Made by a program: the position numbers and the translations under genes
The notes under the pieces: generated by a model
What the model was told of the DNA's origin: nothing
The model's input: only the letters and a program-made list of their open reading frames with translations
Database searches by the model: none
In this document: in pieces, positions 16,083 to 24,621 of the stretch
Position numbering within the stretch: position 1 is the first letter of the stretch
How the letters are laid out: the number at the start of each line of letters is the position of its first letter
NCBI GenBank assembly: GCA_902799745.1
Contig: CADCBQ010000002.1
Coordinates: forward strand, 102,758-166,757
Direction of reading: 5' to 3'
Length of the DNA: 64,000 bases
Origin: Fibrobacter succinogenes
GTDB taxonomy: Bacteria > Fibrobacterota > Fibrobacteria > Fibrobacterales > Fibrobacteraceae

Positions 16083-18791
16083 ATGAAAAAGGTGTGCTAT
16101 ATTGCGATTCTTCTTGTAGAGCTAGTCTTGATGGCTTGCTCTAATTCGGAGTCGCTGCAAGATTCCCAGACTCCTGTGGAATATTTGGATACGCTTTCTT
16201 TAGAAGAAATGGTCTTGATTCGTTCTAAAGGCAAATCGGTGTCTTTAGGGACCGAAGATGAATCGGCTCCGATTAAAGAACGTCCCTCGATGAAAGTCTC
16301 TTTTGATTATGACTATCTAATAGGAATGCATGAAGTGACGTGCGGCGAAATCGGCCTCGAATGTGATGATTCCCTGCCCGCCAATGAGGTGACGCTTTAC
16401 GAAGCGATGCTGTATGCGAATAGGCGGAGCGTTGAGGAGGGTTTCGATACCGCTTATAGTTACACGATGGCTTTTTTTGATGAAGCGGGAATTTGTACTA
16501 GTTTGGAAGGCCTTAAATTCGATCCGAGAAAAAATGCGTATCGCTTGCCGACGGAAGCCGAATGGGTGTACGCGGCATCCCTTGATTGGCATCCGGAACA
16601 ATCTTGGAACAATGCGAATTCGGATTACAAGTTGCATAAGATTTGTACATCGGGGATTAATAGTGACGGCCTATGCGATATGGCTGGAAACGCGATGGAA
16701 TGGGTAGGGGATGTGCTCGTTTCTTTCAAGAATTCTTCTGTGGTAGATTATGTTGGCGGAAGGAATAATGGTGGCTTTGAAGAACGCGTTTTGAAGGGGG
16801 GCAGCTTCCGTAACGACCCGGCCTTTATCAGCTTGCATGGCCGAGGTGATGTTTATACGGTGACGTCTGCATCAAAGGCGCCTTATGTGGGTTTTCGGTT
16901 GGCATTTGGTGCGATTCCGAATCCCGTATTTCTTGATGAACAGGGGCGTAGCGCTGAATTTGAAAATTCCTTGTTGGCAAGAAACAGAGACCTGCGAGCT
17001 TTTGTCGGCAAACCTCAATCTAAGTTGGTTTTTAGGGACGATTTCAGCGGGAACTTGCTTTATGTTGATTTCCGTTCGGCGAAGCCTGGAATGCAAGAAA
17101 TCAATACGGGAGTTTCGGCGTATCATCCTGAAATTTCTCCCGATGGTAAATTTGTCGCCTATTGTACTGGACAAGAGGGTGTGTCGGGACCATCGAAGGT
17201 CTATGTGGCTGGCCTTGACGAAAATGCGGGCTTACAGGTGGAACTACCGGTGAAATCGGCGGCAATTCCGCGTTGGCGTGTGCTTGGAAATGGCGATACG
17301 GCGATTGTCTATGTAACCGAAACCGGAAACAATAAAGAATCTTCTGCGTTTATGTCGCAAGAAACATGGCAGGTGCGTTTTTCGGGTGGAAATTTTGCGA
17401 CGCCTGAGAAACTATTTGATGGGGCATTCCACGGAGGTGTTTCTGAAAACGGAAATCTTGCTGTGACGGGAGCAAGACTTCTGCGTTCAAAAATTCGCGG
17501 AAAGGACGAAGTCTGGTACAATGGTGAACAGGCCTGCAATGTGTCGCTAAGCCGTGGGGGAGCGAATCAAACATTGTTCTTGGATTTTGGCAGTAAAACC
17601 GGCCGTGCTTTTGTCGGGACCGAATACGGAACACATGAACAGGCCTTGATTGTCGATAGCACGGGGCGTTTAATTTCGTCTGTCGCCTCTCCTGATGGAT
17701 TCTCTTTTGACCATACGGAATGGGCCTATGGTTCTGATTCATTTTTCGTGGCGACTTTGTCGAACGCGAATGGAAAACATGGAAAGATTGTCCTTGTGAA
17801 TGTGTCGACAAAGGAAATGATGCCTCTTGTAGAAGGTGAGGAACTGTGGCATCCGAGTTTCTGGATGCAGGATTATGCGAATCAGTCCAGTTGGGATTTT
17901 GATAGTCTTGGCTACTATTACACGGAGAACGGTCAATCGACTCATTATTTGCCGCAAAAAATGGCGATTATGTGGAAGTACCGTGATTCTGCGGAGGTTG
18001 CTTGTATGGGAAATTCTCATGTGCAGGCGGCGATTGCTGTTAATATGATGAGCAAATTTGCGGTTAATTTGTCCGCAGTTCCTTGCGATATGCATTGTGT
18101 TGAGTATCTGTATGAAAATTATGTATCCGTTCATATGAAAGAATTGAAATATCTAGTTGTTGGCTTAGATATGGATCTGTGGATTGATGAGCAACCTGAC
18201 GCTTGTATTCAGGTGAATATGGGTGATGCAATCGGATTTAAGTACGATATAGACCATCATTTTTGGCAGGATGGTGTAGATTCGGTGTTTGCGAATAGGG
18301 CCTATGAAATTGCGACCGCGGATCCGATTATGGCTTATATTAGGCGGGACCGTGGTTGGTTAAAACAGGAATGCATCGCTGATTGGGGCGCTGGCGGAAC
18401 AGGTTATGCGGAAATTTTGGTGGATTCAACGCAGAGCGATGACGCTCGCGGCTATGAATCGAATTATGCCCAACTGATTAAGGTTCTTGAGATTGCCCAA
18501 CAACACGGCGTGACTGTGGTCGGTGTCGTTTTCCCGATAAGCCCTTATTATAAAAATACGGGTAGTTATGGGCGTTATGGCTTGCGCAGGTCTACGGCAA
18601 AAATGCTTATGGAACGCCTTGAAAAATTGGCTGCCGAAAACGATTATTTTGTCTTGATGGACGAAAATAAAATGGGAAATCACGACTATTTAGGCGATGT
18701 GTCTTTCGATTACGATCACCTCTGTAAATCGGGGGCTGAAAAGTTTACAATGCGCCTTGATTCCTTGCTAAAAACGCTCGATAATCGGTGA
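16083..18791 (+). CDS. TIGR02171 family lipoprotein, copy 4 (detached, divergent)
   Basis: A 902-residue paralogue of the three tandem lipoproteins, separated from them by four genes. The lipobox is LMAC. The FGE-like domain is present, with HEVTCGEIG, RLPTEAEW, GNAMEWVGDV and KGGSFRND. It lacks about a dozen residues between the HEVTCGE block and the following DSLPANEVT block. The propeller (HPEISPDGKFVAYC) and terminal block (YDHLCKSGAEKF) are conserved. The SGNH block I reads MGNSHVQ instead of GSSR: the Ser is kept but its neighbours change. The identity pattern suggests an older duplication than copies 1-3. Function unknown. Confidence 0.85.
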   Translation: MKKVCYIAILLVELVLMACSNSESLQDSQTPVEYLDTLSLEEMVLIRSKGKSVSLGTEDESAPIKERPSMKVSFDYDYLIGMHEVTCGEIGLECDDSLPANEVTLYEAMLYANRRSVEEGFDTAYSYTMAFFDEAGICTSLEGLKFDPRKNAYRLPTEAEWVYAASLDWHPEQSWNNANSDYKLHKICTSGINSDGLCDMAGNAMEWVGDVLVSFKNSSVVDYVGGRNNGGFEERVLKGGSFRNDPAFISLHGRGDVYTVTSASKAPYVGFRLAFGAIPNPVFLDEQGRSAEFENSLLARNRDLRAFVGKPQSKLVFRDDFSGNLLYVDFRSAKPGMQEINTGVSAYHPEISPDGKFVAYCTGQEGVSGPSKVYVAGLDENAGLQVELPVKSAAIPRWRVLGNGDTAIVYVTETGNNKESSAFMSQETWQVRFSGGNFATPEKLFDGAFHGGVSENGNLAVTGARLLRSKIRGKDEVWYNGEQACNVSLSRGGANQTLFLDFGSKTGRAFVGTEYGTHEQALIVDSTGRLISSVASPDGFSFDHTEWAYGSDSFFVATLSNANGKHGKIVLVNVSTKEMMPLVEGEELWHPSFWMQDYANQSSWDFDSLGYYYTENGQSTHYLPQKMAIMWKYRDSAEVACMGNSHVQAAIAVNMMSKFAVNLSAVPCDMHCVEYLYENYVSVHMKELKYLVVGLDMDLWIDEQPDACIQVNMGDAIGFKYDIDHHFWQDGVDSVFANRAYEIATADPIMAYIRRDRGWLKQECIADWGAGGTGYAEILVDSTQSDDARGYESNYAQLIKVLEIAQQHGVTVVGVVFPISPYYKNTGSYGRYGLRRSTAKMLMERLEKLAAENDYFVLMDENKMGNHDYLGDVSFDYDHLCKSGAEKFTMRLDSLLKTLDNR

Positions 18792-18824
18792 TTTTTAGTG
18801 TGATTTTTCTATCTTTTATCTTAC

Positions 18825-19622
18825 ATGCAAGACTACCCGAAGACACGTGTCCTCATCTCGAACGATGACGGAATCCAGAGTGGCTATATGCTCGCTTTGG
18901 CGTGTGCGCTTGTCCCTTATGCGGACGTGTGCGTTTTTGCGCCCGAAGTGGAGCAGAGCGGGGTAGGGCACGCCTTTACAGTTCGGCGTGGGCTTTCGGT
19001 CAAAAAAGTGGAAATTGCGGAGAATTCGGCTGTTGAGGCGTATTCCATGTCGGGTACACCCGCCGATTGCGTCAAATTTGCGCTGGGCCATTTTGCCTCC
19101 CATGGGCTTACCACCGAGGGGGTCGGTCCGGGTCAATTTGATGTGTGTTTTTCGGGCGTGAATCTCGGCGAAAATTCCGGTGTTTCGTCGCTTTATTCGG
19201 GCACGGTCGCAGGCGCTCGTGAAGCTGCCCTTTGGGGTGTGCCGGGCATTGCGCTTTCTCTCCGTGGCACGACCGCAAATATGCTCGAAACCGCAAAGGA
19301 ATTTGCCGTGAAGGTGGTCAAGGACCGCCTGTTTGAACGGATTCCTGTAGGCGTATTCTGGAACGTGAATTTTCCAAAGGCTACCGCCGAAACCTTTAAG
19401 GGTTTCAAGGCGACCAAGATGGCTCTCGGAATGTTTACGGACCACTACTCCCACGAAAATGGACTGTGGCAACTGGATGGCGATAAACTGTGGAATGAAC
19501 AGCCTAAGGATAGCGACGACTATCTGCTGAATCAGGGCTATGCGACGATTACGCCCCACCGTATCGACCAGACCGACGAAGAAAGTTTAGAAGTAATAAG
19601 TGAAATGATAGAGGAAAACTAA
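18825..19622 (+). CDS. surE: 5'-nucleotidase SurE
   Basis: Survival protein SurE, a metal-dependent nucleoside 5'/3'-monophosphate phosphatase, 265 residues (usual size). The N-terminal VLISNDDGIQSG supplies the metal-binding Asp pair (D14-D15). Downstream SGTPADCVKFAL and FSGVNLGENSG are also diagnostic. The stop overlaps the start of gyrA by one base (TAATG), so they are probably co-translated. SurE next to gyrA is not a functional pairing I know of. Confidence 0.93.
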   Translation: MQDYPKTRVLISNDDGIQSGYMLALACALVPYADVCVFAPEVEQSGVGHAFTVRRGLSVKKVEIAENSAVEAYSMSGTPADCVKFALGHFASHGLTTEGVGPGQFDVCFSGVNLGENSGVSSLYSGTVAGAREAALWGVPGIALSLRGTTANMLETAKEFAVKVVKDRLFERIPVGVFWNVNFPKATAETFKGFKATKMALGMFTDHYSHENGLWQLDGDKLWNEQPKDSDDYLLNQGYATITPHRIDQTDEESLEVISEMIEEN

Positions 19623-22324
19623 TGTCAGAAGAATTGGTACCAGGTTCGCAAATCAGGTCCTTGATTGAAAAGGACATGCAGGATTGCTACTTGCGCTATT
19701 CCATGAGCGTGATTGTTGCTCGTGCCTTGCCTGATGCGCGTGATGGCTTTAAGCCGGTGCACCGCCGCGTGATGTACAGTATGCACAAGTTGGGCGTGGT
19801 GCCCAACAAACCGACGGTCAAGAGCGCCCGTATCGTGGGTGACGTGATCGGTAAGTACCACCCGCATGGCGACTCCGCCGTGTATGAAACCTTGGTGCGT
19901 ATGGCGCAGGACTTCTCGCTGCGCTACCCGCTGGTGTTCGGTCAGGGTAACTTCGGTTCTATCGACGGTGACGGCGCCGCTGCAATGCGTTACACCGAAG
20001 CCAAGATGAACAACATGGGTGCCCTCATGCTCGAAGATCTTGAAAAAGATACTGTCGACATGGGTCCGAACTTCGACGAATCTTTGGAAGAACCGAAGGT
20101 GCTGCCTTCCGCTCTCCCGAATATGCTGGTGAACGGTACCACGGGTATTGCCGTGGGTATGGCGACCTCGATGGCTCCGCACAACCTCCGCGAAATTGCA
20201 AATGCAATCCATGCCGTGGCTGAAAATCCGGATATCTCCGGCGAAGACTTGCTGCAGTATGTGTCCGGTCCGGACTTCCCGACCGGTGGCGTGATTTGTG
20301 GTCGCGCGGGCATCCGTGATGCATACTTGACGGGCCATGGCCGCGTGCGTGTGCGTGCCCGTACCGAAATCGATGTGGATAGCCGTGGCAAACCGCGTAT
20401 CTTGGTTACTGAAATTCCTTACATGGTCAACAAGGCCGAACTCTGTAAGAAGATTGCAGAACTCGTGAAGGATAAGCGCGTCGACGGTATTACCGACATT
20501 CGCGACGAATCTAGCCGCGAAGGTATGCGCATCGTGATTGAAATGCGCAAGGATGTTGTCGCAGAAGTTGTTTTGAATAATTTGTTCAAAAATACGCAGC
20601 TGCAGACGACGTTCAGCATCTATAACCTCGCACTTGTGAACAACCTGCCGAAGCTCCTGACGCTCAAGGATCTTATCCAGGTTTACGTGGATCACCGCTT
20701 GGAAGTGATTACGCGTTCTACGCAGTTCGACTTGAACAAGGCCGAAGCTCGTCTCCACATTATCGAAGGCCTGCGCATTGCAACGCAGAATATCGACGAA
20801 GTGGTGCAGATTATCAAGTCGAGCCCGACGACCGAAGCCGCAAAGACTGCCTTGCAGAACCGCTTTAACCTCGACGAAATCCAGTCGCAGGCTATCGTGG
20901 ACATGCGTCTTGCTCAGCTCACTGGCCTGAATATCGAAAAGTTGGAAGCCGAATACAACGAACTCGTTGCTACCGTTGCCGACTTGAAGGACATTTTGGA
21001 AAAGCGCGAACGCCGCGTGAAGATTATGCTCGACCGTCTCGACGCGATTGTAGACAAGTGTGGCGATGACCGCCGTACTTCTATAGAAGATGCTGTCGAT
21101 GACTACGATTACGAAGACCTGATTGCCGAAGAAGAACAGGTGATTACGCTCAGCCGTGAAGGCTATATCAAGCGTTTGCCGATCGATACCTTCAAGGCCC
21201 AGAACCGCGGCGGCAAGGGCATTATCGGCGCAACTCTCAAGGAAGAAGACAACGTCGAACAGATCTTTACCGCAAGCACTCACAGCTACTTGCTCGTATT
21301 CACGAACAAGGGTCGTGCTTACTGGACTAAGGTTTACCGACTCCCCGAAGGAACCCGCAACGGCAAGGGCCGCCCGATTATCAACTTTATCGGTCTTACC
21401 GAAGGCGAAAAGGTACAAGCAATTGTGCCGGTTCGCAAGTTCGGTGGCTACTTCTGCCTCGTATTTGCAACCAAGAAGGGTGTCATCAACAAGATGGACC
21501 TCACGCTGTTCAGCCGCCCGCGTAAGGCCGGCGTGAACGCCATCAGTTTGGACGAAGACGATGAACTGGTGAAGGTGCAGCTCGTGGGCATGTCTGCCGA
21601 AGACTTCAAGGCTAGCCAGGCTGCCGAAGGCGAAGAAGCCGATGCTGAAGCCGAAACACAGGCTGCCGAGGCCGCCATCGCCGAGGAATCCGAAGACGCC
21701 GAAGATATCGAAGGCCACCCGATTCCGAAGGACTTGTTGATGCTTGCGACCAAGAACGGTCAGGCCGTGACCTTCCCGATCAGCTGCTTCCGCGCCATGG
21801 GCCGCGGCACGCACGGCGTGAAGGGTATTACCTTGGCCGAAGGCGACGAAGTGATTTCTCTGTTGTGGCTCAAGGCCGGCAACAAGATCGTGACCATCAC
21901 TGAAAACGGTTACGGCAAGCGTAGCGAACCTTCGACTTACCGCATTACCCGTCGCGGTAGCAAGGGCGTGCGTAACCTGAACGTGACCGACAAGGTGGGC
22001 GCAGCCGTATTCGTCGAAAGCGTCGCAGATGACTACGACTTGATCATTACCAGCCGCGAAGGCCAGGTGATTCGTATCAAGGCTGCTGATATCCGCCTTA
22101 CGGGCCGTAACGCCCAGGGCGTCAAGGCTATTAGCCTGCGCGAAGGCGACGTGGTGCAAGATGCAACAGCGCTCCCGAGCGTCGAAGATATCGAACAGGA
22201 TAGCGCCGAGGCGAAGGAAACCTTTGACAAGGTGGAAGGCGTCGAAGTCGATGACGATTCTGTCGAAAAGATCGAAGACAAGCCGGAACAGCAGATTGGA
22301 GTTCCTTCTTCTGACGAAGAATAG
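19622..22324 (+). CDS. gyrA: DNA gyrase subunit A
   Basis: Type IIA topoisomerase subunit that, with GyrB, introduces negative supercoils. 900 residues. The catalytic tyrosine is Tyr124 in AAMRYTEAKM. The quinolone-resistance region reads HPHGDSAVYET with Ser85 and Glu89, i.e. the quinolone-sensitive type of residues. The GyrA box in the C-terminal propeller reads QNRGGKG near residue 526, a variant of QRRGGKG, which supports GyrA over ParC. An Ala/Glu-rich acidic insertion occupies about residues 661-699 between propeller blades, and the protein has a second acidic tail. gyrB is not in the window. Confidence 0.95.
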   Translation: MSEELVPGSQIRSLIEKDMQDCYLRYSMSVIVARALPDARDGFKPVHRRVMYSMHKLGVVPNKPTVKSARIVGDVIGKYHPHGDSAVYETLVRMAQDFSLRYPLVFGQGNFGSIDGDGAAAMRYTEAKMNNMGALMLEDLEKDTVDMGPNFDESLEEPKVLPSALPNMLVNGTTGIAVGMATSMAPHNLREIANAIHAVAENPDISGEDLLQYVSGPDFPTGGVICGRAGIRDAYLTGHGRVRVRARTEIDVDSRGKPRILVTEIPYMVNKAELCKKIAELVKDKRVDGITDIRDESSREGMRIVIEMRKDVVAEVVLNNLFKNTQLQTTFSIYNLALVNNLPKLLTLKDLIQVYVDHRLEVITRSTQFDLNKAEARLHIIEGLRIATQNIDEVVQIIKSSPTTEAAKTALQNRFNLDEIQSQAIVDMRLAQLTGLNIEKLEAEYNELVATVADLKDILEKRERRVKIMLDRLDAIVDKCGDDRRTSIEDAVDDYDYEDLIAEEEQVITLSREGYIKRLPIDTFKAQNRGGKGIIGATLKEEDNVEQIFTASTHSYLLVFTNKGRAYWTKVYRLPEGTRNGKGRPIINFIGLTEGEKVQAIVPVRKFGGYFCLVFATKKGVINKMDLTLFSRPRKAGVNAISLDEDDELVKVQLVGMSAEDFKASQAAEGEEADAEAETQAAEAAIAEESEDAEDIEGHPIPKDLLMLATKNGQAVTFPISCFRAMGRGTHGVKGITLAEGDEVISLLWLKAGNKIVTITENGYGKRSEPSTYRITRRGSKGVRNLNVTDKVGAAVFVESVADDYDLIITSREGQVIRIKAADIRLTGRNAQGVKAISLREGDVVQDATALPSVEDIEQDSAEAKETFDKVEGVEVDDDSVEKIEDKPEQQIGVPSSDEE

Positions 22325-22371
22325 CTCCAAATTCCGCTAAATAAAGCCGTTTTTGGCACTTTGTAAATCTT

Positions 22372-22405
22372 TTGCCGTTGTTTCTCGGAACAACGGCAAT
22401 TCTTA
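22372..22405 (+). terminator. Probable gyrA terminator
   Basis: An 11-bp perfect stem TTGCCGTTGTT / AACAACGGCAA with a 6-base loop lies 48 bases after the gyrA stop. It is followed by TTCTTATATA, a weak T tract. Confidence 0.6.
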
Positions 22406-22475
22406 TATATAAAGAATGATTTGTTGAGGCTGGATATATTTTTGAGGCTAGAGGATCTTTTGATAGGAGACTAAA

Positions 22476-24356
22476 ATGAAAACTCTATTCAAATCTGGCG
22501 TCAAAGTTGGTTTGGCTTTGACCTTGGGTGTAGCTGGGGCATATGCACAGGATTTCTGTAGCAATGCACAGCATTCTGGCCAAAAAGTAACGATTACTTC
22601 GAACCAGACAGGTAAAATCGGCGATATCGGTTACGAACTCTGGGACGAAAACGGTCATGGCGGTAGTGCTACCTTCTATAGCGACGGTTCCATGGACTGC
22701 ACTATCACAGGTGCCAAGGACTATCTTTGCCGTGCGGGCCTTTCTCTTGGCAGTAACAAGACTTACAAGGAACTTGGCGGTGACATGATTGCCGAGTTCA
22801 AGCTTGTGAAAAGTGGCGCAAGTAATGTGGGTTACTCCTATATCGGTATCTACGGCTGGATGGAAGGCGTTCCCGGAACGGCAAGTAACCTTGTTGAATA
22901 CTACGTGATCGACAACACCCTCGCCAACGATATGCCGGGTAGCTGGATCGGTAACGAAAGAAAGGGTACCATTACGGTTGACGGCGGTACCTATACAGTT
23001 TACCGTAACACCCGTACGGGTCCGGCAATTAAGAATTCTGGTAACGTCACGTTCTACCAGTATTTCAGCGTGCGTACCTCGCCGCGCGATTGCGGTACCA
23101 TCAATATTTCCGAGCACATGAGACAGTGGGAAAAGATGGGCATGACCATGGGTAAGCTCTATGAAGCCAAGGTGCTTGGTGAAGCTGGTAACGTCAATGG
23201 TCAAGTTAATGGTGGCCATATGGACTTCCCGCATGCCAAGGTGTATGTTTCCAACGGCACCAGCAGTGGTGGCGATACGCCCAAGTCCAGCTCTTCCAGC
23301 GCTGCTGTTAAGTCCAGCTCCTCCAAGGGTAACGGAGGTTCTACCTCTACGACTATCGACGCCTGTAAGGATGAAATGGGTCACCAGGGCGAAAGCAAGA
23401 CTACTCAGGGCCAGAACAACTCGAGTGTGACGGGTAACGTCGGCAGCTCTCCGTACCATTACGAAATCTGGTACCAGGGCGGCAACAACAACATGACGTT
23501 CTATGATAATGGTACTTATAAGGCCAGCTGGAACGGCACCAACGACTTCCTTGCCCGTGTGGGCTTCAAGTACAACGAAGACAAGACTTACCAAGAACTT
23601 GGTCCTATCGATGCTTACTTCAAGTGGAGCAAGCAGGGTAATGCCGGTGGTTACAACTATATCGGTATCTATGGTTGGACTGTCGACCCGCTCGTAGAAT
23701 ACTACATCGTGGATGACTGGTTCAGCGAACCGGGTGCAAATCTTCTGGGTTCCAAGAAGGGTGAGTTCACGGTTGATGGTGCAACTTATGAAATTTATCA
23801 GAACCAGCGTAATAACGCCCCCTCTATCAAGGGTAACCAGACCTTCCCGCAGTACTTCAGTAAGCGTAAGGGTGGAGCTCGTTCCTGCGGTCATATCGAT
23901 GTTACCGCTCACTTCAAGAAGTGGGAAGAACTCGGCATGAAGATGGGTAAGATGTACGAAGCCAAGGTGCTCGTAGAAGCCGGTGGTGGTTCGGGTTCCT
24001 TCGACGTCTCTTACTTCAAGATGACTGACAAGGCTCATCCGCTAGCTCAGCCGGAACCGGAATCTAGCTCTAGCGAAGAACCCAAGTCCAGCTCCAGCAA
24101 GGAAGAAAAGAAGTCTAGCTCCAGCGAAGCTAATGGCCCGAGCAGCTCTACTACCGCACTGTTTGCTCAGACGATCAAGCTCCAGGATATGAGCGGAACC
24201 TTCCAGGTGCTCGACATGCAGGGCCGTTACCTGGGTACTGTGGAAATGCAGGCCGGCAGCGACATGAAGGACGTGCTGTTCGCCAAGTTCCACAAGCCGG
24301 GTGTGTACATGGTCAAGCAGGGTAGCTATCTGAACACCGTCAGGGTCAACCGCTAA
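22476..24356 (+). CDS. xynC: Two-domain GH11 endo-1,4-beta-xylanase (XynC-like)
   Basis: Secreted xylanase of 626 residues with two GH11 catalytic domains in one chain, the architecture of F. succinogenes XynC. Signal peptide 1-24 ends AYAQ. Domain A spans about 25-260, with nucleophile Glu141 (LVEYY) and likely acid/base Glu236 (GEAGN). A Ser-rich linker covers about 265-290. Domain B spans about 295-530, with nucleophile Glu408 and acid/base Glu501. A second poly-Ser/Glu/Lys linker (about 538-565) leads to a ~65-residue C-terminal domain (FQVLDMQGRYLG...GVYMVKQG...VRVNR) shared with the next gene. This tail is probably a secretion or cell-surface sorting module. AGGAG lies 9 bases before the ATG. 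Domain A is about 90% identical at DNA level to the GH11 domain of the next gene. Confidence 0.92.
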   Translation: MKTLFKSGVKVGLALTLGVAGAYAQDFCSNAQHSGQKVTITSNQTGKIGDIGYELWDENGHGGSATFYSDGSMDCTITGAKDYLCRAGLSLGSNKTYKELGGDMIAEFKLVKSGASNVGYSYIGIYGWMEGVPGTASNLVEYYVIDNTLANDMPGSWIGNERKGTITVDGGTYTVYRNTRTGPAIKNSGNVTFYQYFSVRTSPRDCGTINISEHMRQWEKMGMTMGKLYEAKVLGEAGNVNGQVNGGHMDFPHAKVYVSNGTSSGGDTPKSSSSSAAVKSSSSKGNGGSTSTTIDACKDEMGHQGESKTTQGQNNSSVTGNVGSSPYHYEIWYQGGNNNMTFYDNGTYKASWNGTNDFLARVGFKYNEDKTYQELGPIDAYFKWSKQGNAGGYNYIGIYGWTVDPLVEYYIVDDWFSEPGANLLGSKKGEFTVDGATYEIYQNQRNNAPSIKGNQTFPQYFSKRKGGARSCGHIDVTAHFKKWEELGMKMGKMYEAKVLVEAGGGSGSFDVSYFKMTDKAHPLAQPEPESSSSEEPKSSSSKEEKKSSSSEANGPSSSTTALFAQTIKLQDMSGTFQVLDMQGRYLGTVEMQAGSDMKDVLFAKFHKPGVYMVKQGSYLNTVRVNR

Positions 24357-24416
24357 AAAGTTTCCACAATCTTCAGGAAAATCCCGAAAAAAAACTCCAA
24401 ATTTTGTGGAAGAAGG

Positions 24417-24446
24417 CGCCTCACACACTGTTGTGGGGCGTTTTTT
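24417..24446 (+). terminator. Rho-independent terminator of xynC
   Basis: A 9-bp GC-rich stem CGCCTCACA / TGTGGGGCG (one T-G wobble) with a 6-base loop is followed directly by six T residues, 60 bases after the xynC stop. It separates the two xylanase genes transcriptionally. Confidence 0.85.
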
Positions 24447-24471
24447 ATATACACGAAAAGAATGCCGTATT

Positions 24472-24500
24472 TTGACGTAAAATTGGCTTTTTTGTGTAAA
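24472..24500 (+). promoter_or_regulatory. Candidate sigma-70 promoter for the second xylanase
   Basis: TTGACG (24472-24477), a 17-base spacer, then TGTAAA (24495-24500) gives a reasonable -35/-10 pair. It lies between the xynC terminator and the next start and implies a ~115-base leader. Base match only. Confidence 0.35.
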
Positions 24501-24621
24501 AATTGTGGATTTGGTGTTGTTTTTTACAACAACGCCATTTATATGGGGACTATTCCAAATTAGACCAAATGGATATAACTTTGGAATAGAGGTTGAACGG
24601 GATTTTCTTAAGGAGTATATT

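Noticed and set aside
19625..22330. A 901-codon open frame on the minus strand covering all of gyrA
   Set aside because: Mirror frame created by strong codon bias of gyrA; the translation lacks any domain and gyrA itself is unmistakable.
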